A DNA stretch of 64,000 nucleotides from the NCBI GenBank assembly GCA_029718625.1, contig JAINUF010000027.1, positions 3,084,676-3,148,675 on the forward strand, read 5' to 3'. The notes below the pieces were generated by a model, which did not search any database, had not been told where the DNA came from, and worked only from the letters and a program-made list of their open reading frames with translations. Shown here one piece after another: positions 26,740 to 39,354 of the stretch; the first letter of the stretch is position 1; each line of letters opens with the position of its first letter. This DNA comes from Synaphobranchus kaupii (lineage: Eukaryota > Chordata > Actinopteri > Anguilliformes > Synaphobranchidae). A program made the translations under genes and the position numbers.

Positions 26740-28559
26740 TTTGAGGCATCTTAGTCACATGTCACAGAAGCTATTGAAATTTTAGTGCTTTTATTTTGAA
26801 TAAAAATCTATTTAAAATTTACAAAAGGAAAATTGGAAAAAGCATTGCTTGTAAATTGGAGAATGCATCTGACAACATTACAGTTGGTTTGAGGCATCTT
26901 ACTCACATGTCACAGAAGCTATTGAAATGTTTGCATTTTAAATTTGAAGAAAAATTCATTCAAAATTTACAAATGGAAAATTTAAAAATTAATCAACTGT
27001 ATATTTGAGCTATAACGTCTTTGACAACACTAAAATTGGTTTGAGGCATGCGTCTTCATCATATGTCACAGAAGCTATTGAAATTTTAGTGCTTTTATTT
27101 TGAATAAAAATCTATTTAAAATTTACAAAAGGAAAATTCGAAAAAGCATTGCTTGTAAATTGGAGAATGTATCTCAGTACATTACAGTTGGTTTGAGGCA
27201 TCTTAGTCACATGTCACAGAAGCTATTGAAATGTTTGCATTTTAAATTTGAAGAAAAATTCATTTAAAATTTACAAACGGAAATTTTAAAAATTAATCAA
27301 CTGTATATTTGAGCTATAATGACTTTGACAACACTAAAATTGGTTTGAGGCATGCGTCTTCATCATATGTCACAGAAGCTATTGAAATTTTAGTGCTTTT
27401 ATTTAGAATAAAAATCTATTTAAAATTTACAAAAGGAAAATTGGAAAAAGCATTGCTTGTAAATTGGAGAATGCATCTGACAACATTACAGTTGGTTTGA
27501 GGCATCTTAGTCACATGTCACAGAAGCTATTGAAATGTTTGCATTTTAAATTTGAAGAAAAATTCATTCAAAATTTACAAATGGAAAATTTTAAAATTAA
27601 TCAACTGTATATTTGAGCTATAATGTCTTTGACAACACTAAAATTGGTTTGAGGCATGCGTCTTCATCATATGTCACAGAAGCTATTGAAATTTTAGTGC
27701 TTTTATTTTGAATAAAAATCTATTTAAAATTTACAAAAGGAAAATTCGAAAAAGCATTGCTTGTAAATTGGAGAATGTATCTCACAACATTACAGTTGGT
27801 TTGAGGCATCTTAGTCACATGTCACAGAAGCTATTGAAATGTTTGCATTTTAAATTTGAAGAAAAATTCATTTAAAATTTAAAAACGGAAATTTTAAAAA
27901 TTAATCAACTGTATATTTGAGCTATAATGACTTTGACAACACTAAAATTGGTTTGAGGCATGCGTCTTCATCATATGTCACAGAAGCTATTGAAATTTTA
28001 GTGCTTTTATTTTGAATAAAAATCTATTTAAAATTTACAAAAGGAAAATTGGAAAAAGCATTGCTTGTAAATTGGAGAATGCATCTGACAACATTACAGT
28101 TGGTTTGAGGCATCTTAGTCACATGTCACAGAAGCTATTGAAATGTTTGCATTTTAAATTTGAAGAAAAATTCATTCAAAATTTACAAATGGAAAATTTA
28201 AAAATTAATCAACTGTATATTTGAGCTATAATGTCTTTGACAACACTAAAATTGGTTTGAGGCGTGCGTCTTCATCATATGTCACAGAAGCTATTGAAAT
28301 TTTAGTGCTTTTATTTTGAATAAAAATCTATTTAAAATTTACAAAAGGAAAATTTGAAAAAGCATTGCTTGTAAATTGGAGAATGTATCTGACAACATTA
28401 CAGTTGGTTTGAGGGATCTTAGTCACATGTCACAGAAGCTATTGAAATGTTTGCATTTTAAATTTGAAGAAAAATTCATTTAAAATTTACTAACGGAAAA
28501 TTAAAAAATTAATCAACTGTATATTTGAGCTATAATGTCTTTGACAACACTAAAATTGG
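26740..28559 (+). repeat. H + 11 A/B monomers
   Basis: The length of 1820 is exactly 148 + 11 x 152. The near-unique ctcagtac (for ctcactac) near 27174 recurs near 36326 and 45506, tracing the block through two duplications. Confidence 0.9.
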
Positions 28560-29142
28560 TTTGAGGCGTGCGTCTTCATCATATGTCACAGAAGCTATTG
28601 AAATGTTAGCATTTTAAAAATTCACTTAAAATTTACAAACGGAAAATTAAAAAAATAATCAACTGTATATTTGAGCTATAATGTCTTTGACAACAGTAAA
28701 ATTATTTTGAGGCGTGCGTCTTCATCATATATCTCAGAAGCTATTGAAATTTTAGTAGTTTAATTTTGAAGAAAAATAAAAAATATATATTCATGAGAGG
28801 GAAATTTGAGCTATACTCTCTCTGACAACAGTCAATTTGCTGTGAGGTATCTTGGTCACATGACACAAAAACTATTGACATTTTAGTGTATTTATTTTGA
28901 AGAAAAATTCCTTTAAAATATACAAAGGCAAAATTTGAAAAATAATCAGTTGTAGATTTGAGGTATCCTGTCTCTGACAACAGGCAACTTGGTTTGAGGT
29001 GTCTTGGTCACATGTTACAGAAACTATTAACATTTTATTGTGTTTATTTCGAAGAATAAATCCTCTAAAATATACAAAAGGAAAATTGCAAAAAGCATAG
29101 CTTGTAAATTGGAGAAGTAATGTATCTGACAAAATTATTTGG
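28560..29142 (+). repeat. C cassette, C1 146 bp
   Basis: Standard B-headed form. It is followed by only two monomers before the next cassette, the shortest spacing in the window. Confidence 0.92.
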
Positions 29143-29442
29143 TTTGAGGCATCTTAGTCACATGTCACAGAAGCTATTGAAATTTTAGTGCTTTTATTTT
29201 GAATAAAAATCTATTTAAAATTTACAAAAGGAAAATTGGAAAAAGCATTGCTTGTAAATTGGAGAATGCATCTGACAACATTACAGTTGGTTTGAGGCAT
29301 CTTAGTCACATGTCACAGAAGCTATTGAAATGTTTGCATTTTAAATTTGAAGAAAAATTCATTTAAAATTTACTAAAGGAAAATTAAAAAATTAATCAAC
29401 TGTATATTTGAGCTATAATGTCTTTGACAACACTAAAATTGG
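29143..29442 (+). repeat. H + one A monomer between cassettes
   Basis: 300 bp = 148 + 152. The A monomer switches at 29298-29363 from the D2 series to the D1 series (tactaaagg), so the duplication junction lies inside it. Confidence 0.88.
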
Positions 29443-30690
29443 TTTGAGGCGTGCGTCTTCATCATATGTCACAGAAGCTATTGAAATGTTAGCATTTTAA
29501 AAATTCACTTAAAATTTACAAACGGAAAATTAAAAAAATAATCAACTGTATATTTGAGCTATAATGTCTTTGACAACAGTAAAATTATTTTGAGGCGTGC
29601 GTCTTCATCATATATCTCAGAAGCTATTGAAATTTTAGTAGTTTAATTTTGAAGAAAAATAAAAAATATATATTCATGAGAGGGAAATTTGAGCTATACT
29701 CTCTCTGACAACAGTCAATTTGCTGTGAGGTATCTTGGTCACATGACACAAAAACTATTGACATTTTAGTGCATTTATTTTGAAGAAAAATTCCTTTAAA
29801 ATATACAAAGGCAAAATTTGAAAAATAATCAGTTGTAGATTTGAGGTATCCTGTCTCTGACAACAGGCAACTTGGTTTGAGGTGTCTTGGTCACATGTTA
29901 CAGAAACTATTAACATTTTATTGTGTTTATTTCGAAGAATAAATCCTCTAAAATATACAAAAGGAAAATTGCAAAAAGCATAGCTTGTAAATTGGAGAAG
30001 TAATGTATCTGACAAAATTATTTGGTTTGAGGCATCTTAGTCACATGTCACAGAAGCTATTGAAATTTTAGTGCTTTTATTTTGAATAAAAATCTATTTA
30101 AAATTTACAAAAGGAAAATTGGAAAAAGCATTGCTTGTAAATTGGAGAATGCATCTGACAACATTACAGTTGGTTTGAGGCATCTTACTCACATGTCACA
30201 GAAGCTATTGAAATGTTTGCATTTTAAATTTGAAGAAAAATTCATTCAAAATTTACAAATGGAAAATTTAAAAATTAATCAACTGTATATTTGAGCTATA
30301 ACGTCTTTGACAACACTAAAATTGGTTTGAGGCATGCGTCTTCATCATATGTCACAGAAGCTATTGAAATTTTAGTGCTTTTATTTTGAATAAAAATCTA
30401 TTTAAAATTTACAAAAGGAAAATTCTAAAAAGCATTGCTTGTAAATTGGAGAATGTATCTCACTACATTACAGTTGGTTTGAGGCATCTTAGTCACATGT
30501 CACAGAAGCTATTGAAATGTTTGCATTTTAAATTTGAAGAAAAATTCATTTAAAATTTACAAACGGAAATTTTAAAAATTAATCAACTGTATATTTGAGC
30601 TATAATGACTTTGACAACACTAAAATTGGTTTGAGGCATGTGTCTTCATCATATGTCACAGAAGCTATTGAAATTTTAGTGCTTTTATTT
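29298..30690 (+). repeat. Duplicated segment D1, right copy
   Basis: Counterpart of 15313-16705 at offset 13985. Private change: attctaaaaag at 30426, where 16441 and related copies have attcgaaaaag. It is joined on the right to the D2 copy at about 30690. Confidence 0.8.
29443..30025 (+). repeat. C cassette, C1 146 bp (D1 copy)
   Basis: Carries the C3 tgcattta change otherwise seen only at 15458-16040, confirming descent from that cassette and not from its immediate neighbour. Confidence 0.92.
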
Positions 30691-33517
30691 AGAATAAAAA
30701 TCTATTTAAAATTTACAAAAGGAAAATTGGAAAAAGCATTGCTTGTAAATTGGAGAATGCATCTGACAACATTACAGTTGGTTTGAGGCATCTTAGTCAC
30801 ATGTCACAGAAGCTATTGAAATGTTTGCATTTTAAATTTGAAGAAAAATTCATTCAAAATTTACAAATGGAAAATTTTAAAAGTAATCAACTGTATATTT
30901 GAGCTATAATGTCTTTGACAACACTAAAATTGGTTTGAGGCGTGCGTCTTCATCATATGTCACAGAAGCTATTGAAATTTTAGTGCTTTTATTTTGAATA
31001 AAAATCTATTTAAAATTTACAAAAGGAAAATTGGAAAAAGCATTGCTTGTAAATTGGAGAATGCATCTGACAACATTACAGTTGGTTTGAGGCATCTTAG
31101 TCACATGTCACAGAAGCTATTGAAATGTTTGCATTTTAAATTTGAAGAAAAATTCATTTAAAATTTAAAAACGGAAATTTTAAAAATTAATCAACTGTAT
31201 ATTTGAGCTATAATGACTTTGACAACACTAAAATTGGTTTGAGGCATGCGTCTTCATCATATGTCACAGAAGCTATTGAAATTTTAGTGCTTTTATTTTG
31301 AATAAAAATCTATTTAAAATTTACAAAAGGAAAATTGGAAAAAGCATTGCTTGTAAATTGGAGAATGTATCTGACAACATTACAGTTGGTCTGAGGCATC
31401 TTAGTCACATGTCACAGAAGCTATTGAAAGGTTTGCATTTTAAATTTGAAGAAAAATTCATTCAAAATTTACAAATGGAAAATTAAAAAATGAATCTACT
31501 GTATATTTGAGCTATAATGTCTTTGACAACACTGAAATTGGTTTGAGGCATGCGTCTTCATCATATATCACAGAAGCTATTGAAATTTTAGTGCTTTTAT
31601 TTAGAATAAAAATCTATTTAAAATTTACAAAAGGAAAATTGGAAAAAGCATTGCTTGTAAATTGGAGAATGTATCTGACAACATTACAGTTGGTTTGAGG
31701 CATCTTAGTCACATGTCACAGAAGCTATTGAAATGTTTGCATTTTAAATTTGAAGAAAAATTCATTCAAAATTTACAAATGGAAAATTTTAAAATTAATC
31801 AACTGTATATTTGAGCTATAATGTCTTTGACAACACTAAAATTGGTTTGAGGCGTGCGTCTTCATCATATGTCACAGAAGCTATTGAAATTTTAGTGCTT
31901 TTATTTTGAATAAAAATCTATTTAAAATTTACAAAAGGAAAATTCGAAAAAGCATTGCTTGTAAATTGGAGAATGTATCTCACAACATTACAGTTGGTTT
32001 GAGGCATCTTAGTCACATGTCACAGAAGCTATTGAAATGTTTGCATTTTAAATTTGAAGAAAAATTCATTTAAAATTTAAAAACGGAAATTTTAAAAATT
32101 AATCAACTGTATATTTGAGCTATAATGACTTTGACAACACTAAAATTGGTTTGAGGCATGCGTCTTCATCATATGTCACAGAAGCTATTGAAATTTTAGT
32201 GCTTTTATTTTGAATAAAAATCTATTTAAAATTTACAAAAGGAAAATTGGAAAAAGCATTGCTTGTAAATTGGAGAATGTATCTGACAACATTACAGTTG
32301 GTCTGAGGCATCTTAGTCACATGTCACAGAAGCTATTGAAAGGTTTGCATTTTAAATTTGAAGAAAAATTCATTCAAAATTTACAAATGGAAAATTAAAA
32401 AATGAATCAACTGTATATTTGAGCTATAATGTCTTTGACAACACTGAAATTGGTTTGAGGCATGCGTCTTCATCATATGTCACAGAAGCTATTGAAATTT
32501 TAGTGCTTTTATTTAGAATAAAAATCTATTTAAAATTTACAAAAGGAAAATTGGAAAAAGCATTGCTTGTAAATTGGAGAATGTATCTGACAACATTACA
32601 GTTGGTTTGAGGCATCTTAGTCACATGTCACAGAAGCTATTGAAATGTTTGCATTTTAAATTTGAAGAAAAATTCATTCAAAATTTACAAATGGAAAATT
32701 TTAAAATTAATCAACTGTATATTTGAGCTATAATGTCTTTGACAACACTAAAATTGGTTTGAGGCGTGCGTCTTCATCATATGTCACAGAAGCTATTGAA
32801 ATTTTAGTGCTTTTATTTTGAATAAAAATCTATTTAAAATTTAAAAAAGGAAAATTCGAAAAAGCATTGCTTGTAAATTGGAGAATGTATCTCACAACAT
32901 TACAGTTGGTTTGAGGCATCTTAGTCACATGTCACAGAAGCTATTGAAATGTTTGCATTTTAAATTTGAAGAAAAATTCATTTAAAATTTAAAAACGGAA
33001 ATTTTAAAAATTAATCAACTGTATATTTGAGCTATAATGACTTTGACAACACTAAAATTGGTTTGAGGCATGCGTCTTCATCATATGTCACAGAAGCTAT
33101 TGAAATTTTAGTGCTTTTATTTTGAATAAAAATCTATTTAAAATTTACAAAAGGAAAATTGGAAAAAGCATTGCTTGTAAATTGGAGAATGCATCTGACA
33201 ACATTACAGTTGGTTTGAGGCATCTTAGTCACATGTCACAGAAGCTATTGAAATGTTTGCATTTTAAATTTGAAGAAAAATTCATTCAAAATTTACAAAT
33301 GGAAAATTTAAAAATTAATCAACTGTATATTTGAGCTATAATGACTTTGACAACACTAAAATTGGTTTGAGGCATGCGTCTTCATCATATGTCACAGAAG
33401 CTATTGAAATTTTAGTGCTTTTATTTTGAATAAAAATCTATTTAAAATTTACAAAAGGAAAATTGGAAAAAGCATTGCTTGTAAATTGGAGAATGTATCT
33501 GACAACATTACAGTTGG
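30026..33517 (+). repeat. H + 11 AB dimers (23 monomers)
   Basis: The length of 3492 is exactly 148 + 22 x 152. It is a mosaic: D1-derived to about 30690, D2-derived after it. Contains a 912-bp HOR at 31390-33213. Confidence 0.9.
31390..33213 (+). repeat. 912-bp HOR, two copies
   Basis: Units start at 31390 and 32302, exactly 9152 bp after those at 22238 and 23150, with the same catatatcac, gaatctactg and aaatttaaaaaagg changes. Confidence 0.85.
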
Positions 33518-34096
33518 TTTGACGCATCTTGGTCACATGTCACAGAAGCTATTGAAATGTTAGCATTTTAAAAATTCACTTAAAATTTACAAACGGAAAA
33601 TTAAAAAAATAATCAACTGTATATTTGAGCTATAATGTCTTTGACAACAGTAAAATTATTTTGAGGCGTGCGTCTTCATCATATATCTCAGAAGCTATTG
33701 AAATTTTAGTAGTTTAATTTTGAAGAAAAATAAAAAATATATATTCATGAGAGGGAAATTTGAGCTATACTCTCTCTGACAACAGTCAATTTGCTGTGAG
33801 GTATCTTGGTCACATGACACAAAAACTATTGACATTTTAGTGTATTTATTTTGAAGAAAAATTCCTTTAAAATATACAAAGGCAAAATTTGAAAAATAAT
33901 CAGTTGTAGATTTGAGGTATCCTGTCTCTGACAACAGGCAACTTGGTTTGAGGTGTCTTGGTCACATGTTACAGAAACTATTAACATTTTATTGTGTTTA
34001 TTTCGAAGAATAAATCCTCTAAAATATACAAAAGGAAAATTGCAAAAAGCATAGCTTGTAAATTGGAGAAGTAATGTATCTGACAAAATGATTTGG
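33518..34096 (+). repeat. C cassette, C1 142 bp
   Basis: D2 copy of 24366-24944, with the same gacgcatcttgg head and aaaatgattt in C4. Confidence 0.92.
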
Positions 34097-35308
34097 TTTG
34101 AGGCATCTTAGTCACATGTCACAGAAGCTATTGAAATTTTAGTGCTTTTATTTTGAATAAAAATCTATTTAAAATTTACAAAAGGAAAATTGGAAAAAGC
34201 ATTGCTTGTAAATTGGAGAATGCATCTGACAACATTACAGTTGGTTTGAGGCATCTTACTCACATGTCACAGAAGCTATTGAAATGTTTGCATTTTAAAT
34301 TTGAAGAAAAATTCATTCAAAATTTACAAATGGAAAATTTAAAAATTAATCAACTGTATATTTGAGCTATAACGTCTTTGACAACACTAAAATTGGTTTG
34401 AGGCATGCGTCTTCATCATATGTCACAGAAGCTATTGAAATTTTAGTGCTTTTATTTTGAATAAAAATCTATTTAAAATTTACAAAAGGAAAATTCGAAA
34501 AAGCATTGCTTGTAAATTGGAGAATGTATCTCACTACATTACAGTTGGTTTGAGGCATCTTAGTCACATGTCACAGAAGCTATTGAAATGTTTGCATTTT
34601 AAATTTGAAGAAAAATTCATTTAAAATTTACAAACGGAAATTTTAAAAATTAATCAACTGTATATTTGAGCTATAATGACTTTGACAACACTAAAATTGG
34701 TTTGAGGCATGTGTCTTCATCATATGTCACAGAAGCTATTGAAATTTTAGTGCTTTTATTTAGAATAAAAATCTATTTAAAATTTACAAAAGGAAAATTG
34801 GAAAAAGCATTGCTTGTAAATTGGAGAATGCATCTGACAACATTACAGTTGGTTTGAGGCATCTTAGTCACATGTCACAGAAGCTATTGAAATGTTTGCA
34901 TTTTAAATTTGAAGAAAAATTCATTCAAAATTTACAAATGGAAAATTTTAAAATTAATCAACTGTATATTTGAGCTATAATGTCTTTGACAACACTAAAA
35001 TTGGTTTGAGGCGTGCGTCTTCATCATATGTCACAGAAGCTATTGAAATTTTAGTGCTTTTATTTTGAATAAAAATCTATTTAAAATTTACAAAAGGAAA
35101 ATTCGAAAAAGCATTGCTTGTAAATTGGAGAATGTATCTGACAACATTACAGTTGGTTTGAGGGATCTTAGTCACATGTCACAGAAGCTATTGAAATGTT
35201 TGCATTTTAAATTTGAAGAAAAATTCATTTAAAATTTACTAACGGAAAATTAAAAAATTAATCAACTGTATATTTGAGCTATAATGTCTTTGACAACACT
35301 AAAATTGG
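34097..35308 (+). repeat. H + 7 A/B monomers
   Basis: The length of 1212 is exactly 148 + 7 x 152. The D3 duplication begins inside it, at 35105. Confidence 0.9.
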
Positions 35309-35891
35309 TTTGAGGCGTGCGTCTTCATCATATGTCACAGAAGCTATTGAAATGTTAGCATTTTAAAAATTCACTTAAAATTTACAAACGGAAAATTAAA
35401 AAAATAATCAACTGTATATTTGAGCTATAATGTCTTTGACAACAGTAAAATTATTTTGAGGCGTGCGTCTTCATCATATATCTCAGAAGCTATTGAAATT
35501 TTAGTAGTTTAATTTTGAAGAAAAATAAAAAATATATATTCATGAGAGGGAAATTTGAGCTATACTCTCTCTGACAACAGTCAATTTGCTGTGAGGTATC
35601 TTGGTCACATGACACAAAAACTATTGACATTTTAGTGTATTTATTTTGAAGAAAAATTCCTTTAAAATATACAAAGGCAAAATTTGAAAAATAATCAGTT
35701 GTAGATTTGAGGTATCCTGTCTCTGACAACAGGCAACTTGGTTTGAGGTGTCTTGGTCACATGTTACAGAAACTATTAACATTTTATTGTGTTTATTTCG
35801 AAGAATAAATCCTCTAAAATATACAAAAGGAAAATTGCAAAAAGCATAGCTTGTAAATTGGAGAAGTAATGTATCTGACAAAATTATTTGG
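35309..35891 (+). repeat. C cassette, C1 146 bp
   Basis: D2 copy of 26157-26739 and D3 template of 44489-45071; starts the second 2,403-bp unit. Confidence 0.92.
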
Positions 35892-37711
35892 TTTGAGGCA
35901 TCTTAGTCACATGTCACAGAAGCTATTGAAATTTTAGTGCTTTTATTTTGAATAAAAATCTATTTAAAATTTACAAAAGGAAAATTGGAAAAAGCATTGC
36001 TTGTAAATTGGAGAATGCATCTGACAACATTACAGTTGGTTTGAGGCATCTTACTCACATGTCACAGAAGCTATTGAAATGTTTGCATTTTAAATTTGAA
36101 GAAAAATTCATTCAAAATTTACAAATGGAAAATTTAAAAATTAATCAACTGTATATTTGAGCTATAACGTCTTTGACAACACTAAAATTGGTTTGAGGCA
36201 TGCGTCTTCATCATATGTCACAGAAGCTATTGAAATTTTAGTGCTTTTATTTTGAATAAAAATCTATTTAAAATTTACAAAAGGAAAATTCGAAAAAGCA
36301 TTGCTTGTAAATTGGAGAATGTATCTCAGTACATTACAGTTGGTTTGAGGCATCTTAGTCACATGTCACAGAAGCTATTGAAATGTTTGCATTTTAAATT
36401 TGAAGAAAAATTAATTTAAAATTTACAAACGGAAATTTTAAAAATTAATCAACTGTATATTTGAGCTATAATGACTTTGACAACACTAAAATTGGTTTGA
36501 GGCATGCGTCTTCATCATATGTCACAGAAGCTATTGAAATTTTAGTGCTTTTATTTAGAATAAAAATCTATTTAAAATTTACAAAAGGAAAATTGGAAAA
36601 AGCATTGCTTGTAAATTGGAGAATGCATCTGACAACATTACAGTTGGTTTGAGGCATCTTAGTCACATGTCACAGAAGCTATTGAAATGTTTGCATTTTA
36701 AATTTGAAGAAAAATTCATTCAAAATTTACAAATGGAAAATTTTAAAATTAATCAACTGTATATTTGAGCTATAATGTCTTTGACAACACTAAAATTGGT
36801 TTGAGGCATGCGTCTTCATCATATGTCACAGAAGCTATTGAAATTTTAGTGCTTTTATTTTGAATAAAAATCTATTTAAAATTTACAAAAGGAAAATTCG
36901 AAAAAGCATTGCTTGTAAATTGGAGAATGTATCTCACAACATTACAGTTGGTTTGAGGCATCTTAGTCACATGTCACAGAAGCTATTGAAATGTTTGCAT
37001 TTTAAATTTGAAGAAAAATTCATTTAAAATTTAAAAACGGAAATTTTAAAAATTAATCAACTGTATATTTGAGCTATAATGACTTTGACAACACTAAAAT
37101 TGGTTTGAGGCATGCGTCTTCATCATATGTCACAGAAGCTATTGAAATTTTAGTGCTTTTATTTTGAATAAAAATCTATTTAAAATTTACAAAAGGAAAA
37201 TTGGAAAAAGCATTGCTTGTAAATTGGAGAATGCATCTGACAACATTACAGTTGGTTTGAGGCATCTTAGTCACATGTCACAGAAGCTATTGAAATGTTT
37301 GCATTTTAAATTTGAAGAAAAATTCATTCAAAATTTACAAATGGAAAATTTAAAAATTAATCAACTGTATATTTGAGCTATAATGTCTTTGACAACACTA
37401 AAATTGGTTTGAGGCGTGCGTCTTCATCATATGTCACAGAAGCTATTGAAATTTTAGTGCTTTTATTTTGAATAAAAATCTATTTAAAATTTACAAAAGG
37501 AAAATTTGAAAAAGCATTGCTTGTAAATTGGAGAATGTATCTGACAACATTACAGTTGGTTTGAGGGATCTTAGTCACATGTCACAGAAGCTATTGAAAT
37601 GTTTGCATTTTAAATTTGAAGAAAAATTCATTTAAAATTTACTAACGGAAAATTAAAAAATTAATCAACTGTATATTTGAGCTATAATGTCTTTGACAAC
37701 ACTAAAATTGG
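35892..37711 (+). repeat. H + 11 A/B monomers
   Basis: 1820 = 148 + 11 x 152. Includes ctcagtac near 36326. Confidence 0.9.
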
Positions 37712-38294
37712 TTTGAGGCGTGCGTCTTCATCATATGTCACAGAAGCTATTGAAATGTTAGCATTTTAAAAATTCACTTAAAATTTACAAACGGAAAATT
37801 AAAAAAATAATCAACTGTATATTTGAGCTATAATGTCTTTGACAACAGTAAAATTATTTTGAGGCGTGCGTCTTCATCATATATCTCAGAAGCTATTGAA
37901 ATTTTAGTAGTTTAATTTTGAAGAAAAATAAAAAATATATATTCATGAGAGGGAAATTTGAGCTATACTCTCTCTGACAACAGTCAATTTGCTGTGAGGT
38001 ATCTTGGTCACATGACACAAAAACTATTGACATTTTAGTGTATTTATTTTGAAGAAAAATTCCTTTAAAATATACAAAGGCAAAATTTGAAAAATAATCA
38101 GTTGTAGATTTGAGGTATCCTGTCTCTGACAACAGGCAACTTGGTTTGAGGTGTCTTGGTCACATGTTACAGAAACTATTAACATTTTATTGTGTTTATT
38201 TCGAAGAATAAATCCTCTAAAATATACAAAAGGAAAATTGCAAAAAGCATAGCTTGTAAATTGGAGAAGTAATGTATCTGACAAAATTATTTGG
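37712..38294 (+). repeat. C cassette, C1 146 bp
   Basis: Standard B-headed form. The D2 copy ends 221 bp downstream, in the following A monomer. Confidence 0.92.
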
Positions 38295-39050
38295 TTTGAG
38301 GCATCTTAGTCACATGTCACAGAAGCTATTGAAATTTTAGTGCTTTTATTTTGAATAAAAATCTATTTAAAATTTACAAAAGGAAAATTGGAAAAAGCAT
38401 TGCTTGTAAATTGGAGAATGCATCTGACAACATTACAGTTGGTTTGAGGCATCTTAGTCACATGTCACAGAAGCTATTGAAATGTTTGCATTTTAAATTT
38501 GAAGAAAAATTCATTCAAAATTTACAAATGGAAAATTTAAAAATTAATCAACTGTATATTTGAGCTATAACGTCTTTGACAACACTAACATTGGTTTGAG
38601 GCATGCGTCTTCATCATATGTCACAGAAGCTATTGAAATTTTAGTGCTTTTATTTTGAATAAAAATCTATTTAAAATTTACAAAAGGAAAATTCGAAAAA
38701 GCATTGCTTGTAAATTGGAGAATGTATCTCACAACATTACAGTTGGTTTGAGGCATCTTAATCACATGTCACAGAAGCTATTGAAATGTTTGCATTTTAA
38801 ATTTGAAGAAAAATTCATTTAAAATTTACAAACGGAAATTTTAAAAATTAATCAACTGTATATTTGAGCTATAATGACTTTGACAACACTAAAATTGGTT
38901 TGAGGCATGCGTCTTCATCATATGTCACAGAAGCTATTGAAATTTTAGTGCTTTTATTTTGAATAAAAATCTATTTAAAATTTACAAAAGGAAAATTGGA
39001 AAAAGCATTGCTTGTAAATTGGAGAATGCATCTGACAACATTACAGTTGG

Positions 39051-39202
39051 TTTGAGGCATCTTAGTCACATGTCACAGAAGCTATTGAAATGTTTGCATT
39101 TTAAATTTGAAGAAAAATTCATTCAAAATTTACAAATGGAAAATTTAAAAATTAATCAACTGTGTATTTGAGCTATAACATCTTTGACAACACTAAAATT
39201 GG
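39051..39202 (+). repeat. Reference type-A monomer (152 bp)
   Basis: The A head reads tttgaggcatcttagtcac, followed by the shared core, then a body with gtttgcattttaaatttg and a tail with tatatttgagctataa before tttgacaacac. A 152-bp length is kept in most A copies. Common variants are a 1-base loss (gttgc for gtttgc, three times in each 4.8-kb HOR copy), gaaagg for gaaatg, a tctgagg head, and tails ataacgtc, ataatgtc, ataacatc and ataatgac. I counted 41 G+C in 152 bases. Confidence 0.93.
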
Positions 39203-39354
39203 TTTGAGGCATGCGTCTTCATCATATGTCACAGAAGCTATTGAAATTTTAGTGCTTTTATTTTGAATAAAAATCTATTTAAAATTTACAAAAGGAAAAT
39301 TGGAAAAAGCATTGCTTGTAAATTGGAGAATGTATCTGACAACATTACAGTTGG
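39203..39354 (+). repeat. Reference type-B monomer (152 bp)
   Basis: The B head is four bases longer than the A head and reads tttgaggcatgcgtcttcat followed by catatg. The body has gaaattttagtgcttttatt and a run of A-tracts. The tail is cttgtaaattggagaatg then catctgacaacattacag. Head variants are gcatgcgtc, gcgtgcgtc and gcatgtgtc; body variants are attggaaaaag, attcgaaaaag and atttgaaaaag. I counted 45 G+C in 152 bases. A and B share the core, the segment around tttaaaatttacaaa and the terminal tgacaaca, so they are diverged copies of one ancestral monomer. Confidence 0.93.
39227..39246 (+). other. Conserved 20-bp core of the monomer (example copy)
   Basis: tgtcacagaagctattgaaa is shared by A, B and H monomers with few changes. 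In C3, C4 and E2 it is recognisable as tgacacaaaaactattgaca-like or tgttacagaaactattaaca forms. It is preceded by the palindrome catatg in B, and by cacatg in A. It is the best-kept stretch between the two otherwise diverged monomer types. Protein binding is only a guess. Confidence 0.6.

Larger units (their letters stand above)
26157..28559 (+). repeat. 2,403-bp 16-monomer HOR unit
   Basis: C cassette (583 bp) plus H and 11 A/B monomers (1820 bp). Units of the same length and order occur at 35309-37711 and 44489-46891, and one base shorter at about 42091-44488, where C1 has the 142-bp form. Confidence 0.85.
21540..29363 (+). repeat. Duplicated segment D2, left copy (7.8 kb)
   Basis: Pairs with 30692-38515 at a constant offset of 9152. 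The first mismatch to the left is 21539/30691 (t/a) and to the right 29364/38516 (t/c). Rare changes shared by both: aaagtaatc (near 21729/30881), gaatctactg (near 22342/31494), aaaatgatttgg (near 24936/34088), ctcagtac (near 27174/36326). The one internal mismatch I noticed is 27261/36413. Confidence 0.88.
35309..37711 (+). repeat. 2,403-bp 16-monomer HOR unit
   Basis: Same composition as 26157-28559, with the single private change at 36413. Confidence 0.85.
30692..38515 (+). repeat. Duplicated segment D2, right copy (7.8 kb)
   Basis: Counterpart of 21540-29363 at offset 9152. Carries one private change that I noticed, aaattaattt for aaattcattt at 36413. The third paralogue (45593) keeps c, so the change came after duplication. 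Confidence 0.88.

Noticed and set aside
38351..38563. Plus-strand open frames of 62-73 codons repeated dozens of times (this one is an example)
   Set aside because: They begin at TTG, or at chance ATGs, inside B monomers and end within the next A. The monomer and dimer lengths are not multiples of 3, and one-base changes such as cattcaa to catttaa cut them in many copies. Similarity between copies is explained by DNA homogenisation.
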